This document shows positions 43,575 to 51,780 of a DNA stretch of 64,000 nucleotides, in pieces. Position numbers and translations under genes: made by a program. Below the pieces are notes generated by a model. The model had not been told where the DNA came from. It did no database searches and worked only from the letters and a program-made list of their open reading frames with translations. The DNA is from an uncultured Porphyromonadaceae bacterium (GTDB lineage: Bacteria > Bacteroidota > Bacteroidia > Bacteroidales > Muribaculaceae), in the NCBI GenBank assembly GCA_947175545.1, contig CAMWNI010000001.1:186001-250000 (forward strand), read 5' to 3'. Each line of letters begins with the position of its first letter. Positions within the stretch are counted from its first letter, which is position 1.

Positions 43575-44086
43575 AGTTGAGATTTGGGGATGTCGTTGAG
43601 TGCTGAATCGTCGAAGATATAGACCTTGTCAGAGATGTCCATTGCGCAGTTCATTTCCTTGAGTTTTCCTGATGCACCGATGACGGCGATGCGGTCAGGC
43701 GCCAGAGCAAAAGCCCGTGGACGTCGGCAAAACGGATTGCGTAGCGAAGAAGGTAACGCATGCCGCGGCTCGACACTGACGGGAATGTTCCAGCCGTCGA
43801 AGAAAACGGATATAATGCGCCGACATCCGGCAGGGGCAGTCAACATCAGAATGCCGTCGTCGGCCGCGTTGATTCGAGCCAATTCGGCGTTGTTGCATAG
43901 GGCCAGACGTGAAACCGGTGCGGAGTCGAGAAGAGAAAGATACCAGGCTCGCATTTCGTCGGTAAGGATTGCATCGACGTCCGGACCGTCAGTGCGGTCG
44001 ACCGTGCAGTCGAGCCTTAAAGGCCCATCTGCACGCGCCCGGCGCCAGATTTCAAGCATTTCGCTATCGGTAAGAGTCTTGACCAT
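43571..44086 (-). CDS. Small phage connector-like protein, unknown
   Basis: 171 residues with no signal peptide or membrane helix. The N-terminal half is helical (TDSEMLEIWRRARADG, DEMRAWYLSLLDS); the rest is mixed strands (GCRRIISVFFDGWNIPVSVE). Its size and place between a portal-like and a capsid-like gene suit a head-completion/adaptor role, but I see no diagnostic motif. A 4-bp overlap with the portal-like gene supports joint expression. Confidence 0.5.
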   Translation of the reverse strand: MVKTLTDSEMLEIWRRARADGPLRLDCTVDRTDGPDVDAILTDEMRAWYLSLLDSAPVSRLALCNNAELARINAADDGILMLTAPAGCRRIISVFFDGWNIPVSVEPRHALPSSLRNPFCRRPRAFALAPDRIAVIGASGKLKEMNCAMDISDKVYIFDDSALNDIPKSQL

Positions 44087-44091
44087 TGATT

Positions 44092-45312
44092 TCAGACGGT
44101 TTCCGGTTTGAAGACAACGCGGCAGTGTGCGTCAGGGTGTCGGAGTACGAGACATGAAATCTCGGTCATTACCACGGCCTCAGTGTTTCGCTGACCCGAG
44201 GATCGAAGGTCGAGGGTTTCGGCCTTGAAGGGAGTGTGGACATACTTTGTCAGATAGTCAGGGTCAATGATGAGACCGTCGTCGGCATGTCCGCATGAGT
44301 CGAGTACTTCAGAGTGAATGACGTAGAGAGTGCCGAACTTGCTGATCATTTCGGTGAAGTCCATGCCCCAGCGGCTGACTTTCGTTTCGGGGAGGAGTGA
44401 GTGTTTTCCGGATCCGGTCATCAGAATCAGGCGCTCGACGAGGTTAGTTCCGGCAATGAGGACCTTGCGCTTTGATCCGTTATGGCCAGTGAAGGCCTGT
44501 GCCATGATTTTGATCCATTCGTGAACGTTCATTGCCTTAGACGTGTAGGCCACTTCTTTACCGGCCTGGTTCCAGATGCCGCCGGTGAAGTATACTTCGC
44601 ATTTTTTTACGGGGTCGTTGATGATTGCTTTTTTTCCGAAAAGGAATGAACGTTCCATTCCGAGTCGCATGTCGTAGACGGCAATTTCTTCCTGGTCAGA
44701 GAAAGTCCATCCAACTTCTTTGTTGACGCGAGTCATCAGGGTTGACTGCTCAATCTGTGTTTTGAAGATCTGACAGTAGTTTTCTTTTTTCTTAGGCAGG
44801 GTTTCGTATTGTCCGGTCTGGACGTCGAGTTCGCCCGCAGCGCGTCCCATTCGGATTACATTAGCGGACGCGGGGATAGCAGGGACGTAAGTTTTTCCTG
44901 AATCGGCTTCGTTGAAGGGATTGAGCGCCCTGACAGAGATTTCGGTTCCGTTGCGGTCAACGGCGGTTACGTAGAAGATTATAGGCAGTTTGTTTTCGTC
45001 AGTGATGCCGTCAATCATCAGCGTTTCGCTCACTTCGAAGATTGATGGCGCTGCGACGCCGATTGAAAATTCTTTGTCAGGATTGTCAGTCAGGTCAACC
45101 CGGTTGATATTTCGGGCAGTTACGGTTTCAAATGCGCGCATTGCAACGGCATAGTAACCAACTTTCATGCTGTTGACGCTGCGAGGGGGAGTGAAGCGAG
45201 AAATCTGGTCGACGGGTGTTGACATCGGTCGCAGTTTGGTCAGGCGGGCGTCAACGTCGTTTTTGATGAGTTCGGGAACTTGTTTTTCAGTGTTTTGGAT
45301 AGTTGAAATCAT
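44092..45312 (-). CDS. Major capsid-like protein (DUF5309/SU10-like)
   Basis: 406 residues. The middle contains a long helical stretch and then YFTGGIWNQAGKEVAYTS, MNVHEWIKIMAQAFTGHNGS, KRKVLIAGTNLVERLILM, and near the end SKFGTLYVIHSEVLDSCG and DPDYLTKYVHTPFKAETLDL. This order resembles the HK97-fold major capsid proteins of the DUF5309/SU10-like group. No maturation protease or scaffold gene is next to it. It could form a shell without packaging DNA, or be an inactive relic. Confidence 0.6.
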   Translation of the reverse strand: MISTIQNTEKQVPELIKNDVDARLTKLRPMSTPVDQISRFTPPRSVNSMKVGYYAVAMRAFETVTARNINRVDLTDNPDKEFSIGVAAPSIFEVSETLMIDGITDENKLPIIFYVTAVDRNGTEISVRALNPFNEADSGKTYVPAIPASANVIRMGRAAGELDVQTGQYETLPKKKENYCQIFKTQIEQSTLMTRVNKEVGWTFSDQEEIAVYDMRLGMERSFLFGKKAIINDPVKKCEVYFTGGIWNQAGKEVAYTSKAMNVHEWIKIMAQAFTGHNGSKRKVLIAGTNLVERLILMTGSGKHSLLPETKVSRWGMDFTEMISKFGTLYVIHSEVLDSCGHADDGLIIDPDYLTKYVHTPFKAETLDLRSSGQRNTEAVVMTEISCLVLRHPDAHCRVVFKPETV

Positions 45313-45347
45313 GTGTTTTCGGTTTATTTGTTGATAGTTTAGATGGT

Positions 45348-45554
45348 TTAGTCCCAGATGGAGCGCCGGACGTTGGCGAGGATTTCGAATCCGGGGGCGG
45401 CGGGGTTGTCTGTGGCATTGGGGAGAGTGCTTTCCCAGACTCCCGGGGTGTGCATCTGTTTTTCAAGCTGTTCGTTTATTCCCCGGTTGTAGCCCCGCTC
45501 TTCGGCTTCAGCCAGCATGCGACGGATTTCTTCGTCGTTAGATGTGTTTTCCAT
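45348..45554 (-). CDS. Small acidic helical protein, unknown
   Basis: 68 residues: MENTSNDEEIRRMLAEAEER, a helical start, then GINEQLEKQMHTPGV and a non-helical tail (FEILANVRRSIWD). Lies 35 bp before the capsid-like gene. Size and charge would suit a scaffold-like or capsid-decorating peptide, but this is only position-based. Confidence 0.5.
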   Translation of the reverse strand: MENTSNDEEIRRMLAEAEERGYNRGINEQLEKQMHTPGVWESTLPNATDNPAAPGFEILANVRRSIWD

Positions 45555-45653
45555 AAATAAAATTTTTGAGTTAAATTTGTGTGTTTGTTTGATAATGATG
45601 GTGCAAAGTTACAACATAAATTATCAAAATGCAAATAAAATAACAATTATTTT

Positions 45654-47582
45654 TCAATAAGTGAATTTTCGGAACCTTGTTTGAGGATCGGTTACGCCGC
45701 TGAAAGCAACAGTCAGATAAGGTTTTCGGGGGGAAAAGACTCGCAGGCGCAACGGTGCGTTCAGACGTCCGTTTAGCGTCAGCGAATTGATACGCTGAGG
45801 CGTTGCGCCTCCATCAGCCATCAGAATCAGTTTCATGCCGACCATCAGAGGCGAGTCGACGGCCCATTCGACCATTGCCGATGAGAAATCAGATTCGATG
45901 CGACGTCGCCACGTGACGTCAGTGGCTTTAGGGAGTTCGAGACTGAGGTCGCGTAAAGCTCCGGCGGAATCGACGGCCAGGGCTGATTCGGGGTCGAAGC
46001 GCAAGGCCCGCATGTCGGTTCTCATTGAGCATCTCATTGAAGGGATGTGAATTGTTGCGGTCATTGCGGCGTTAGGAGAGGTAATCCAGAGTTCCGATGA
46101 ATGTCCTGCAAATGCGACTGAGCTGACCGCAAAGGGGACACTGACATTCGAGACAGTCGTGCCTCTGAGGCGCAGCAGCCGTCCTCCTGAGCAAGCACAG
46201 TAGATTGCGTCGACAGCAGATGTTACGGCTTCGGGTCCGCTGACTCCTCCTGAGTGAATCAGCGAGGAGGAGATGACAGATAGGGAACGGTCTATGCTAA
46301 CGGCATAGATTCCGTCAGTGGCAAAGACCAGCAGATGGTGGCGCCCGTAGTTCCAGCCTCCGGCACTGCCGACGGGGGCGAGAATTGAGTGGATTCGTCC
46401 GGTTGAAACCTTGGCCGAGCCGACGGGTGCAAGGGGCGATGAGGCTGGAGCGGCAAGGAGCAGTCCGGGCGTGGCAGAGTCAGCATAGACAACGGCCGAG
46501 CCGCCGCGGAATGCGCAGACGGCATGAGGTTCAGCAATGCTTTCCGACCATATGCCCGAAGGGGCATCGAGCGGACTGACTCCGAGATTCATGTCGACTC
46601 CTTCAAGAGGGTTTTTGATTCGGGCAATTACGGAGGCTGACGATGCAAATTCGGCCACGGTGCGTGTTTTCAGAGCTTCGAGGGAGGCTGAGTCGGCCCC
46701 GAGGGGACTGATGTATAGTGTAGAGCGTGATGAGTCAAGCTGGTTGAATGCGCCTGTTGCCCCGTTAATATAGTTCAGCGGTGGAGAGGCGAGGATTTCG
46801 AGCATAGCGGCGCGCGAGCGACGCCAGGAGTCTTCGGCGCGATTGATGCGCAGGCGGACGGAGTAGGTGCGGACAGTCATCGAACCGGCAGAGCAGTCTG
46901 TGAATTTGCCGTTGGCTCGCGTCAGAATCATTTCAGTTCCCTTGCTGCCCTGAAATCCGCAAGAAGACTGAATCAGCTGAGGTTCGGAGCGAGAAATCAC
47001 TTTTCCGCCGGCGTCAAGCAGTTGCCATGCAATCCAGACGGGCTGGACTCTCAGTGCGGCTCCGGCCGCACGGGATTCGAGCGAATCGAGAGCGCGTGAA
47101 AGCACGTTGGCCGCCTGACGCGCATCGGCGGCTGTCAACATTCCGGATGCGCGCGGATAACTGTCGGCAAGTTTCAAAGGCTCAACGGATTGCTCCATTG
47201 TCATTTCGCCGTCGGCGCTGAGATTAATTTCCGATTTAAGAGGAGTGAACTGTCCACGCAGGCGACCTCCGACAAGCCACTCCGGGGCAGAGCCGGTTGT
47301 CAGGATTATGCAGTCGTCTCCCGGTCCTTCGAGCAGCAGAGCGCCGAAAGGCGAAGACAGAGCGCCGATAAATTCGCCGTCAATCATCAGGTCGTGACGG
47401 TCATCTCCGATGCTTAGAATTTTTCCGGAAGGGAGGCGGAAATTTCTTGCTCCGGCTTCGGTCTGCAGGGTCGGCGGACATCCGGTTGGCTTCAGGAAAT
47501 TGCCATGTTGGCGTAAATTTACTGCGTAAAAGTCTGACTGACTGATTTCTGATGATTTTGGTAAAGAAAAATCTAACTTCAT
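45654..47582 (-). CDS. Large beta-rich protein, possibly tail hub/propeller-like
   Basis: 642 residues from ATG 47582 (MKLDFSLPKSSEISQSDF); a longer frame to 47654 would begin within the promoter region. No signal peptide. Sequences such as LRQHGNFLKPTGCPPTL at the start and repeated short strand units (HHLLVFATDGIYAVSID, AIYCACSGGRLLRLRGT, SSVAFAGHSSELWITSP) suggest a beta-propeller. In P22-like phages the tail hub protein is propeller-like, and this gene is first in the same transcript as the capsid-like and portal-like genes. Assignment is weak without structure prediction. Confidence 0.5.
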   Translation of the reverse strand: MKLDFSLPKSSEISQSDFYAVNLRQHGNFLKPTGCPPTLQTEAGARNFRLPSGKILSIGDDRHDLMIDGEFIGALSSPFGALLLEGPGDDCIILTTGSAPEWLVGGRLRGQFTPLKSEINLSADGEMTMEQSVEPLKLADSYPRASGMLTAADARQAANVLSRALDSLESRAAGAALRVQPVWIAWQLLDAGGKVISRSEPQLIQSSCGFQGSKGTEMILTRANGKFTDCSAGSMTVRTYSVRLRINRAEDSWRRSRAAMLEILASPPLNYINGATGAFNQLDSSRSTLYISPLGADSASLEALKTRTVAEFASSASVIARIKNPLEGVDMNLGVSPLDAPSGIWSESIAEPHAVCAFRGGSAVVYADSATPGLLLAAPASSPLAPVGSAKVSTGRIHSILAPVGSAGGWNYGRHHLLVFATDGIYAVSIDRSLSVISSSLIHSGGVSGPEAVTSAVDAIYCACSGGRLLRLRGTTVSNVSVPFAVSSVAFAGHSSELWITSPNAAMTATIHIPSMRCSMRTDMRALRFDPESALAVDSAGALRDLSLELPKATDVTWRRRIESDFSSAMVEWAVDSPLMVGMKLILMADGGATPQRINSLTLNGRLNAPLRLRVFSPRKPYLTVAFSGVTDPQTRFRKFTY

Positions 47583-47620
47583 AGAGTTTAAAATTGTTAT
47601 AGAAATAGAGAATGACATCA

Positions 47621-47671
47621 CAAATTTATTGACAGTTTGCGTCTTAAAGCGCAAAATTTGTCGTAACTTTG
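47621..47671. promoter_or_regulatory. Divergent promoters for the phage-like cassette and GH3 gene
   Basis: Minus strand: TAAATTTG (47628-47621), 38 bp before ATG 47582. Plus strand: TAACTTTG (47664-47671), 12 bp before ATG 47684. A TTTG lies 24 bp upstream of the plus box. Confidence 0.65.
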
Positions 47672-47683
47672 CACAGAACAGAT

Positions 47684-49210
47684 ATGCTTAACTACACTCC
47701 GATAGCTCGCCCGTTTTTTGTTGCCCGTGCCAAATCCTTGACTCATCATGCCGATGATTTGGAGCGAGTGCAGCGTCGCACTCTTTTGCGCCTGCTGCGC
47801 ATTGCGCGGTCGACGGAGATTGGCCGTGAGTTCGGCTTTTCGTCGATTAGCGGTCCGCGTCATTATGCAGAGCGCGTGCCGCTGATGCCTTATGAGCAAA
47901 TACGACCGCAGGTAATGAGAATGGTAGCCGGCGAGAGAGATGTACTCTGGCCCGGTGTTACGCGGCGTTTTGCGCAGAGTTCCGGAACATCTGACGGCAG
48001 GTCGAAGTTCATTCCCGTTACGGACGCATCGTTGCACATGAACCATTACGTCGGTTCAAGTTCAGCAGTTGCGGAGTATCTGAAACTTTATCCTGACAGC
48101 AAAATCTTCGGCGGACGGTCGTTTATTCTCGGAGGATCGTTTGCGACGGCTCTGGAGAATGTGCCGGCGCATGTGCGCGTTGGAGACCTTTCGGCCAATA
48201 TGATTGAGGCAATGCCGTCAATTGCGGGTAGGTTTCGTATTCCGGCGTCGAAGGATGTGGCCCTGATGGCTGACTGGAAGGAGAAACTTCCGGCGCTGGT
48301 CAGGGCGAGCGCCAAGGCGGACGTCCGCTCCATTTCCGGAGTTCCGTCATGGTTTCTGACGGTTATCCGCGAGGTAATGAAAGAGGTCGGAGCCGATTCG
48401 ATTCATGACGTATGGCCCAATCTGGAAGTGTTTTTCCACGGAGGCATCTCCTTCGGGCCTTACAGGGAGCAGTATAAGGCAATTACGGATCCGTCGAAGA
48501 TGCGCTATCTGGAAACGTACAACGCGTCGGAGGGATTCTTTGCGGTCCAGGACCGTAGGGAAGCCGGGGCGATGTTGCTGCTGCCCGACGTTGGCATTTA
48601 CTATGAGTTCGAACCTCTTGATGGGGGCAATCCCGTGCCGGCCTGGGAGGTTGAGCAGGGCAGGGTTTACGCGCTGATTCTCTCGGCACCGAACGGCCTC
48701 TGGCGCTATTCGACGGGCGACACCGTCAAGATTGAAACCGTCAGTCCTCTGCGAATTTCCATTGCGGGTCGCACAAAGTTGTTTATCAATGCCTTCGGCG
48801 AGGAGCTGATGGTTTATAACTCTGACGCCGCACTTGCTTCGACGTGCAGCAAGCTCGGATGTGAGGTCAGTGACTATACGGCCGCTCCGGTCTACACAAC
48901 AGACCATAGCCGCGGGCGCCATCAATGGCTCGTTGAGTTTAGCGGCCGGGAGCCTGACATTGAGCGCTTTGCCTCCGAACTTGACATGGCACTCTGTAAT
49001 GAAAACTCAGACTATGCGGCCAAGCGTGCGGGGTCGATTTTTCTTGACCCCGTTGAGGTTATTCCGCTCCCGGAGGGTACGTTCAACTCCTGGCTGGAGT
49101 CTACCGGAAAACTCGGAGGGCAGCGTAAGGTTCCGCGCCTTTGTCCGGACCGACGCATTGCCGACGCAATTCTGAATGATACCGAAAGTCTCAGACATTC
49201 ATACACATAA
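47684..49210 (+). CDS. GH3 auxin-responsive-promoter family protein (acyl-adenylating enzyme)
   Basis: Bacterial GH3-family acyl acid-amido synthetase-like protein. The start at ATG 47684 (MLNYTPIARPFFVARAKSL) lies beyond the promoter box; the upstream TTG is within the box. Motifs: ARSTEIGREFGFSSI, LWPGVTRRFAQSSGTSDGRS (ATP-binding motif 1), NASEGFFAVQD, and LWRYSTGDTVKIETVSPLRI. The C-terminal lobe includes GQRKVPRLCPDRRIAD. 508 aa. Substrate unknown. Its end overlaps the TatD gene by 35 bp. Confidence 0.9.
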   Translation: MLNYTPIARPFFVARAKSLTHHADDLERVQRRTLLRLLRIARSTEIGREFGFSSISGPRHYAERVPLMPYEQIRPQVMRMVAGERDVLWPGVTRRFAQSSGTSDGRSKFIPVTDASLHMNHYVGSSSAVAEYLKLYPDSKIFGGRSFILGGSFATALENVPAHVRVGDLSANMIEAMPSIAGRFRIPASKDVALMADWKEKLPALVRASAKADVRSISGVPSWFLTVIREVMKEVGADSIHDVWPNLEVFFHGGISFGPYREQYKAITDPSKMRYLETYNASEGFFAVQDRREAGAMLLLPDVGIYYEFEPLDGGNPVPAWEVEQGRVYALILSAPNGLWRYSTGDTVKIETVSPLRISIAGRTKLFINAFGEELMVYNSDAALASTCSKLGCEVSDYTAAPVYTTDHSRGRHQWLVEFSGREPDIERFASELDMALCNENSDYAAKRAGSIFLDPVEVIPLPEGTFNSWLESTGKLGGQRKVPRLCPDRRIADAILNDTESLRHSYT

Positions 49211-49682
49211 CCCTCAGGCAACAGACGGAGTTATCAACCTTGAGCAGGGTGCGGAGCCGCAGCGCGACGATGCTCTCTACTCCGTCGGATGGCATCCCTG
49301 GTGGGGGCCATGCACAGACTGGAACTGGGTTGAGACCTGTGCCGCTGACCCTCGGGTGGTCCTGATTGGAGAGTGTGGAATCGACCGTTCGCGCGGGGGC
49401 GACGTCGAGGCGCAGATTGAGCTGACGCGGCGCCACGCTCTTCTGGCCCAGCGCGTTGGAAAACCGCTGATTCTGCATGTTGTCGGCGCCTGGGGTGAGA
49501 TTCTCGGTCTGCGCAAGCAGCTGAAGCCCTCCGTTCCGTGGATAATTCACGGATTTCGCGGAAAGCCGGAATTGGTCCGCCAGCTGCTTGACGCCGGATT
49601 TCATATTTCGCTCGGGCCAAAGTCTCCTCCCGCACTCGCCGGTCTGATTCCGCCGGAACGGCTTTTGCGTGAAACGGATTGA
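49176..49682 (+). CDS. TatD-family metal-dependent hydrolase, C-terminally short
   Basis: TatD enzymes are metal-dependent nucleases of TIM-barrel fold. Seen: DIHTH (metal ligands), YSVGWHPWW, IGECGID, HALLAQRVGKPLILHV, IHGFRGKPELVRQLLDAG and the final LLRETD with the metal-ligand Asp. The protein stops right there, about 35-50 residues before the usual end, and no continuation is seen in other frames. At 168 aa it is short; activity may be lost or changed. The start is inside the end of the GH3 gene. Confidence 0.8.
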   Translation: MIPKVSDIHTHNPQATDGVINLEQGAEPQRDDALYSVGWHPWWGPCTDWNWVETCAADPRVVLIGECGIDRSRGGDVEAQIELTRRHALLAQRVGKPLILHVVGAWGEILGLRKQLKPSVPWIIHGFRGKPELVRQLLDAGFHISLGPKSPPALAGLIPPERLLRETD

Positions 49683-49778
49683 CCCTCAAAAAACCGATTT
49701 TTGCGGCACACTTGTGAACATTCTTGAGCCGCGTTGTGTTATAAAGATGAAAGCAAGCAAACGAACAACAGCTTTTCC

Positions 49779-49837
49779 ATTGAGAAAGAAATGTGATAAT
49801 GATTGGTTTATTATTTGACGAGGAGTGACTGTGACAG
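49779..49837 (+). repeat. Direct repeat copy 1 (partner at 50531-50588)
   Basis: 59 bp sharing long identical blocks with the second copy: AATGTGATAA, GGTTTATTATTTGACG and GGAGTGACTGTGACAG, with a few substitutions and one single-base gap. The two copies flank the mini SPFH-tail gene, 752 bp apart. Confidence 0.85.
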
Positions 49838-49857
49838 CCGCTCCTCAGTTATTTTTT
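49820..49857 (+). terminator. Probable terminator after the GH3-TatD pair
   Basis: GAGGAG (49820-49825) pairs with CTCCTC (49841-49846), then a T-rich run (49849-49857). It overlaps the end of repeat copy 1. Confidence 0.7.
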
Positions 49858-49917
49858 ATACGTAAAAAAGATGACAAATCATGCTTCAATAAATTCGGTT
49901 GTTTAGGAAAAATTCGT

Positions 49918-49925
49918 TATATTTG
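49918..49925 (+). promoter_or_regulatory. -7 box TATATTTG for the mini SPFH-tail gene
   Basis: Match to TAnnTTTG, 30 bp before ATG 49956. The remaining part of the gap 49683-49955 holds repeat copy 1 and its terminator only. Confidence 0.6.
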
Positions 49926-49955
49926 CGCAAAGTATAAACCATTTATTCTTCAATT

Positions 49956-50381
49956 ATGTATAACGAAAATAATCTTAATATTTCTCCCAAGCTGATTAAA
50001 GGTGCTTTGTGGAGCGTAGTGGCGGTTATTCTCTTGATTGTCGCAATGGCTTTCATCCGCCCGTGGTATAACGTATGGTCGCAGGAAATGGAGGGCAAGG
50101 CCGAGTTTGCAAAGGCTGAGCAGAACCGTAAAATCAAGATTGAAGAGGCAAAGGCAAATCTTGAAGCTGAAAAACTTAACGCGCAGGCCGAAATCGAGCG
50201 CGCCAAGGGAGCCGCCGAGGCCATCCGTATTGAAAACGGAAGCATTACACCGACCTATATTCAGTATCTTTGGGTTCGTCAGCAGTCAGACCTCAGCAAC
50301 AAGACGGTCATCTACGTACCGACGGAAACCAACCTGCCTATACTTGAGTCGACCCGTGCGATTCTGAATCAGGAAGAATAA
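49956..50381 (+). CDS. Mini membrane protein with flotillin/prohibitin-like tail, lacking the SPFH domain
   Basis: 141 residues. One transmembrane helix at residues 18-38 (WSVVAVILLIVAMAFIRPW). Then a charged coiled coil (EFAKAEQNRKIKIEEAKANL, continuing LEAEKLNAQAEIERAKGAAE) and the end IRIENGSITPTYIQYLWVRQ with VIYVPTETNLPILESTRAIL. The second half matches the region after the SPFH domain in prohibitin/stomatin-like proteins, but the SPFH domain itself (about 150 residues) is missing between helix and coil. It may form oligomeric membrane scaffolds. Single-gene unit with its own promoter and terminator. Confidence 0.75.
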   Translation: MYNENNLNISPKLIKGALWSVVAVILLIVAMAFIRPWYNVWSQEMEGKAEFAKAEQNRKIKIEEAKANLEAEKLNAQAEIERAKGAAEAIRIENGSITPTYIQYLWVRQQSDLSNKTVIYVPTETNLPILESTRAILNQEE

Positions 50382-50451
50382 GAACATAGAGTTAAGTAAG
50401 TTTTGGCAATTGGCTTAGAATAAGCTGATTGTTGAAATTCACCCATGCCCT

Positions 50452-50484
50452 GTTCCCCGGCATTGACCGGGGAACGTTTTTTTT
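50452..50484 (+). terminator. Rho-independent terminator after the mini SPFH-tail gene
   Basis: Nine-base-pair stem GTTCCCCGG/CCGGGGAAC, six-base loop, then G and eight T. It is 71 bp after the stop codon. Confidence 0.95.
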
Positions 50485-50530
50485 GGGGGGAACTATTATG
50501 AAGAAGGACGCAAGTGAAAAGTACTTTTTT

Positions 50531-50588
50531 ATTGAAAGGAAATGTGATAAAGACCGGTTTATTATTTGACGGGGAGTGACTGTGACAG
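50531..50588 (+). repeat. Direct repeat copy 2 (partner at 49779-49837)
   Basis: 58 bp matching copy 1. Unlike copy 1 it is not followed by the pairing CTCCTC arm, so it has no terminator of its own. The gap 50382-50687 holds the terminator, this repeat and the manC promoter; no further gene is seen. Confidence 0.85.
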
Positions 50589-50649
50589 TTATTCTACAAT
50601 GCCGAATCATTACGCTTCGGATTATTCGGTGATTTTCGAAAAATATCGC

Positions 50650-50657
50650 TATCTTTG
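50650..50657 (+). promoter_or_regulatory. -7 box TATCTTTG for manC
   Basis: Perfect TAnnTTTG match, 30 bp before ATG 50688, the same spacing as for the gene at 49956. It follows repeat copy 2 by 61 bp. Confidence 0.65.
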
Positions 50658-50687
50658 CAGTAAGTAACCAATTTGATTTATTTATAT

Positions 50688-51767
50688 ATGTCTAATAGAT
50701 ATTGCGTCATAATGTGTGGCGGCGTCGGCTCCCGTTTCTGGCCGTCAAGCCGTCAGGCAAAGCCTAAACAGTTCATTGATTTCATGGGAACCGGTCGATC
50801 GCTCCTGCAGATGACCTTTGACCGCGTTCTTGATGTGGTGCCGGCCGAAAATGTCATTATAGTGACTAATGGCGACTATGCGGACCTGATTCGCGAACAG
50901 TTGCCTCAGGTTTCACCTGAACATATTCTCCTGGAGCCGGCGCGCCGCAACACGGCTCCCTGCATTGCATGGGCCGCTCACCATATCGCGGCCATCTGTC
51001 CGGATGCGTTGATGGTTGTCACTCCGGCCGACCATCTGATTCTGCGTGAAAGCGAATTTCACAAGGCAGTGTGTCGCGGCTTCGATTTTGTTGAACATAA
51101 CGACGCGCTGCTGACTCTCGGAATCGAGCCTTCGCGCCCTGAAACCGGCTATGGCTACATTCAAGTCGGCGCCCCGGTCACCGAGCATATCTGCAAGGTA
51201 AAGACTTTTACCGAGAAGCCAAACATCGAACTGGCCAAGGTGTTTCTTGCTTCGGGCGACTTCAAATGGAACTCCGGAGTCTTCATCTGGAGTGCTAAGG
51301 CCGTGCTGAAGGGTCTGGCCGAACATGCTCCGGAACTCGCATCGCGCTTTGAAGCCGGCAAGGGTGATTTCGGAACCGAACGCGAAGCCGCTTTTATTGC
51401 TGACGCATTTCCGGCCTGTCCGGCAATATCGATTGACTATGCCCTGATGGAAAAGGCTTCGAATGTCTATGTCGAGTCCGTTGATCCCGGCTGGAGCGAC
51501 CTCGGGACATGGAGCGCCCTCCTTGAGAATTCGCCGCGCAATTCTAAGGGCAATGTGACTCAGGGCTGCCAAGTTTTGAGTTATGAAACCACAGGGTCGG
51601 TCTTTTCAGTTACTAACCCGAGGAAGGTTGTCGTGGTCGACGGTCTGAACGACTATGTCGTGGCTGATACGGACGATGTTCTGCTGATTTGCCCGCTGGC
51701 TCATGAACAGCAGATTAAGCAGTATGTCAATGACGTGAAGTCCAAGTTCAACGAATCTTATATCTAA
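50688..51767 (+). CDS. manC: Mannose-1-phosphate guanylyltransferase
   Basis: Makes GDP-mannose for surface glycans. Nucleotidyltransferase motif MCGGVGSRFWPSSRQAKPKQ at residue 9, followed by PADHLI, TGYGYIQVG, VKTFTEKP, and FKWNSGVFIW. I use ATG 50688 (MSNRYCVIMCGG); the longer frame from 50673 begins at a TTG. 359 aa: the C-terminal isomerase (ManA-like) part of bifunctional forms is absent. YfhO begins 13 bp later. Confidence 0.94.
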   Translation: MSNRYCVIMCGGVGSRFWPSSRQAKPKQFIDFMGTGRSLLQMTFDRVLDVVPAENVIIVTNGDYADLIREQLPQVSPEHILLEPARRNTAPCIAWAAHHIAAICPDALMVVTPADHLILRESEFHKAVCRGFDFVEHNDALLTLGIEPSRPETGYGYIQVGAPVTEHICKVKTFTEKPNIELAKVFLASGDFKWNSGVFIWSAKAVLKGLAEHAPELASRFEAGKGDFGTEREAAFIADAFPACPAISIDYALMEKASNVYVESVDPGWSDLGTWSALLENSPRNSKGNVTQGCQVLSYETTGSVFSVTNPRKVVVVDGLNDYVVADTDDVLLICPLAHEQQIKQYVNDVKSKFNESYI

Positions 51768-51780
51768 TTTCTGACAATAA

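Noticed and set aside
42294-47582. A complete prophage
   Set aside because: No integrase, terminase, replication, lysis or tail-fibre gene and no attachment-site repeat was found at the borders; only structural-type genes are present.
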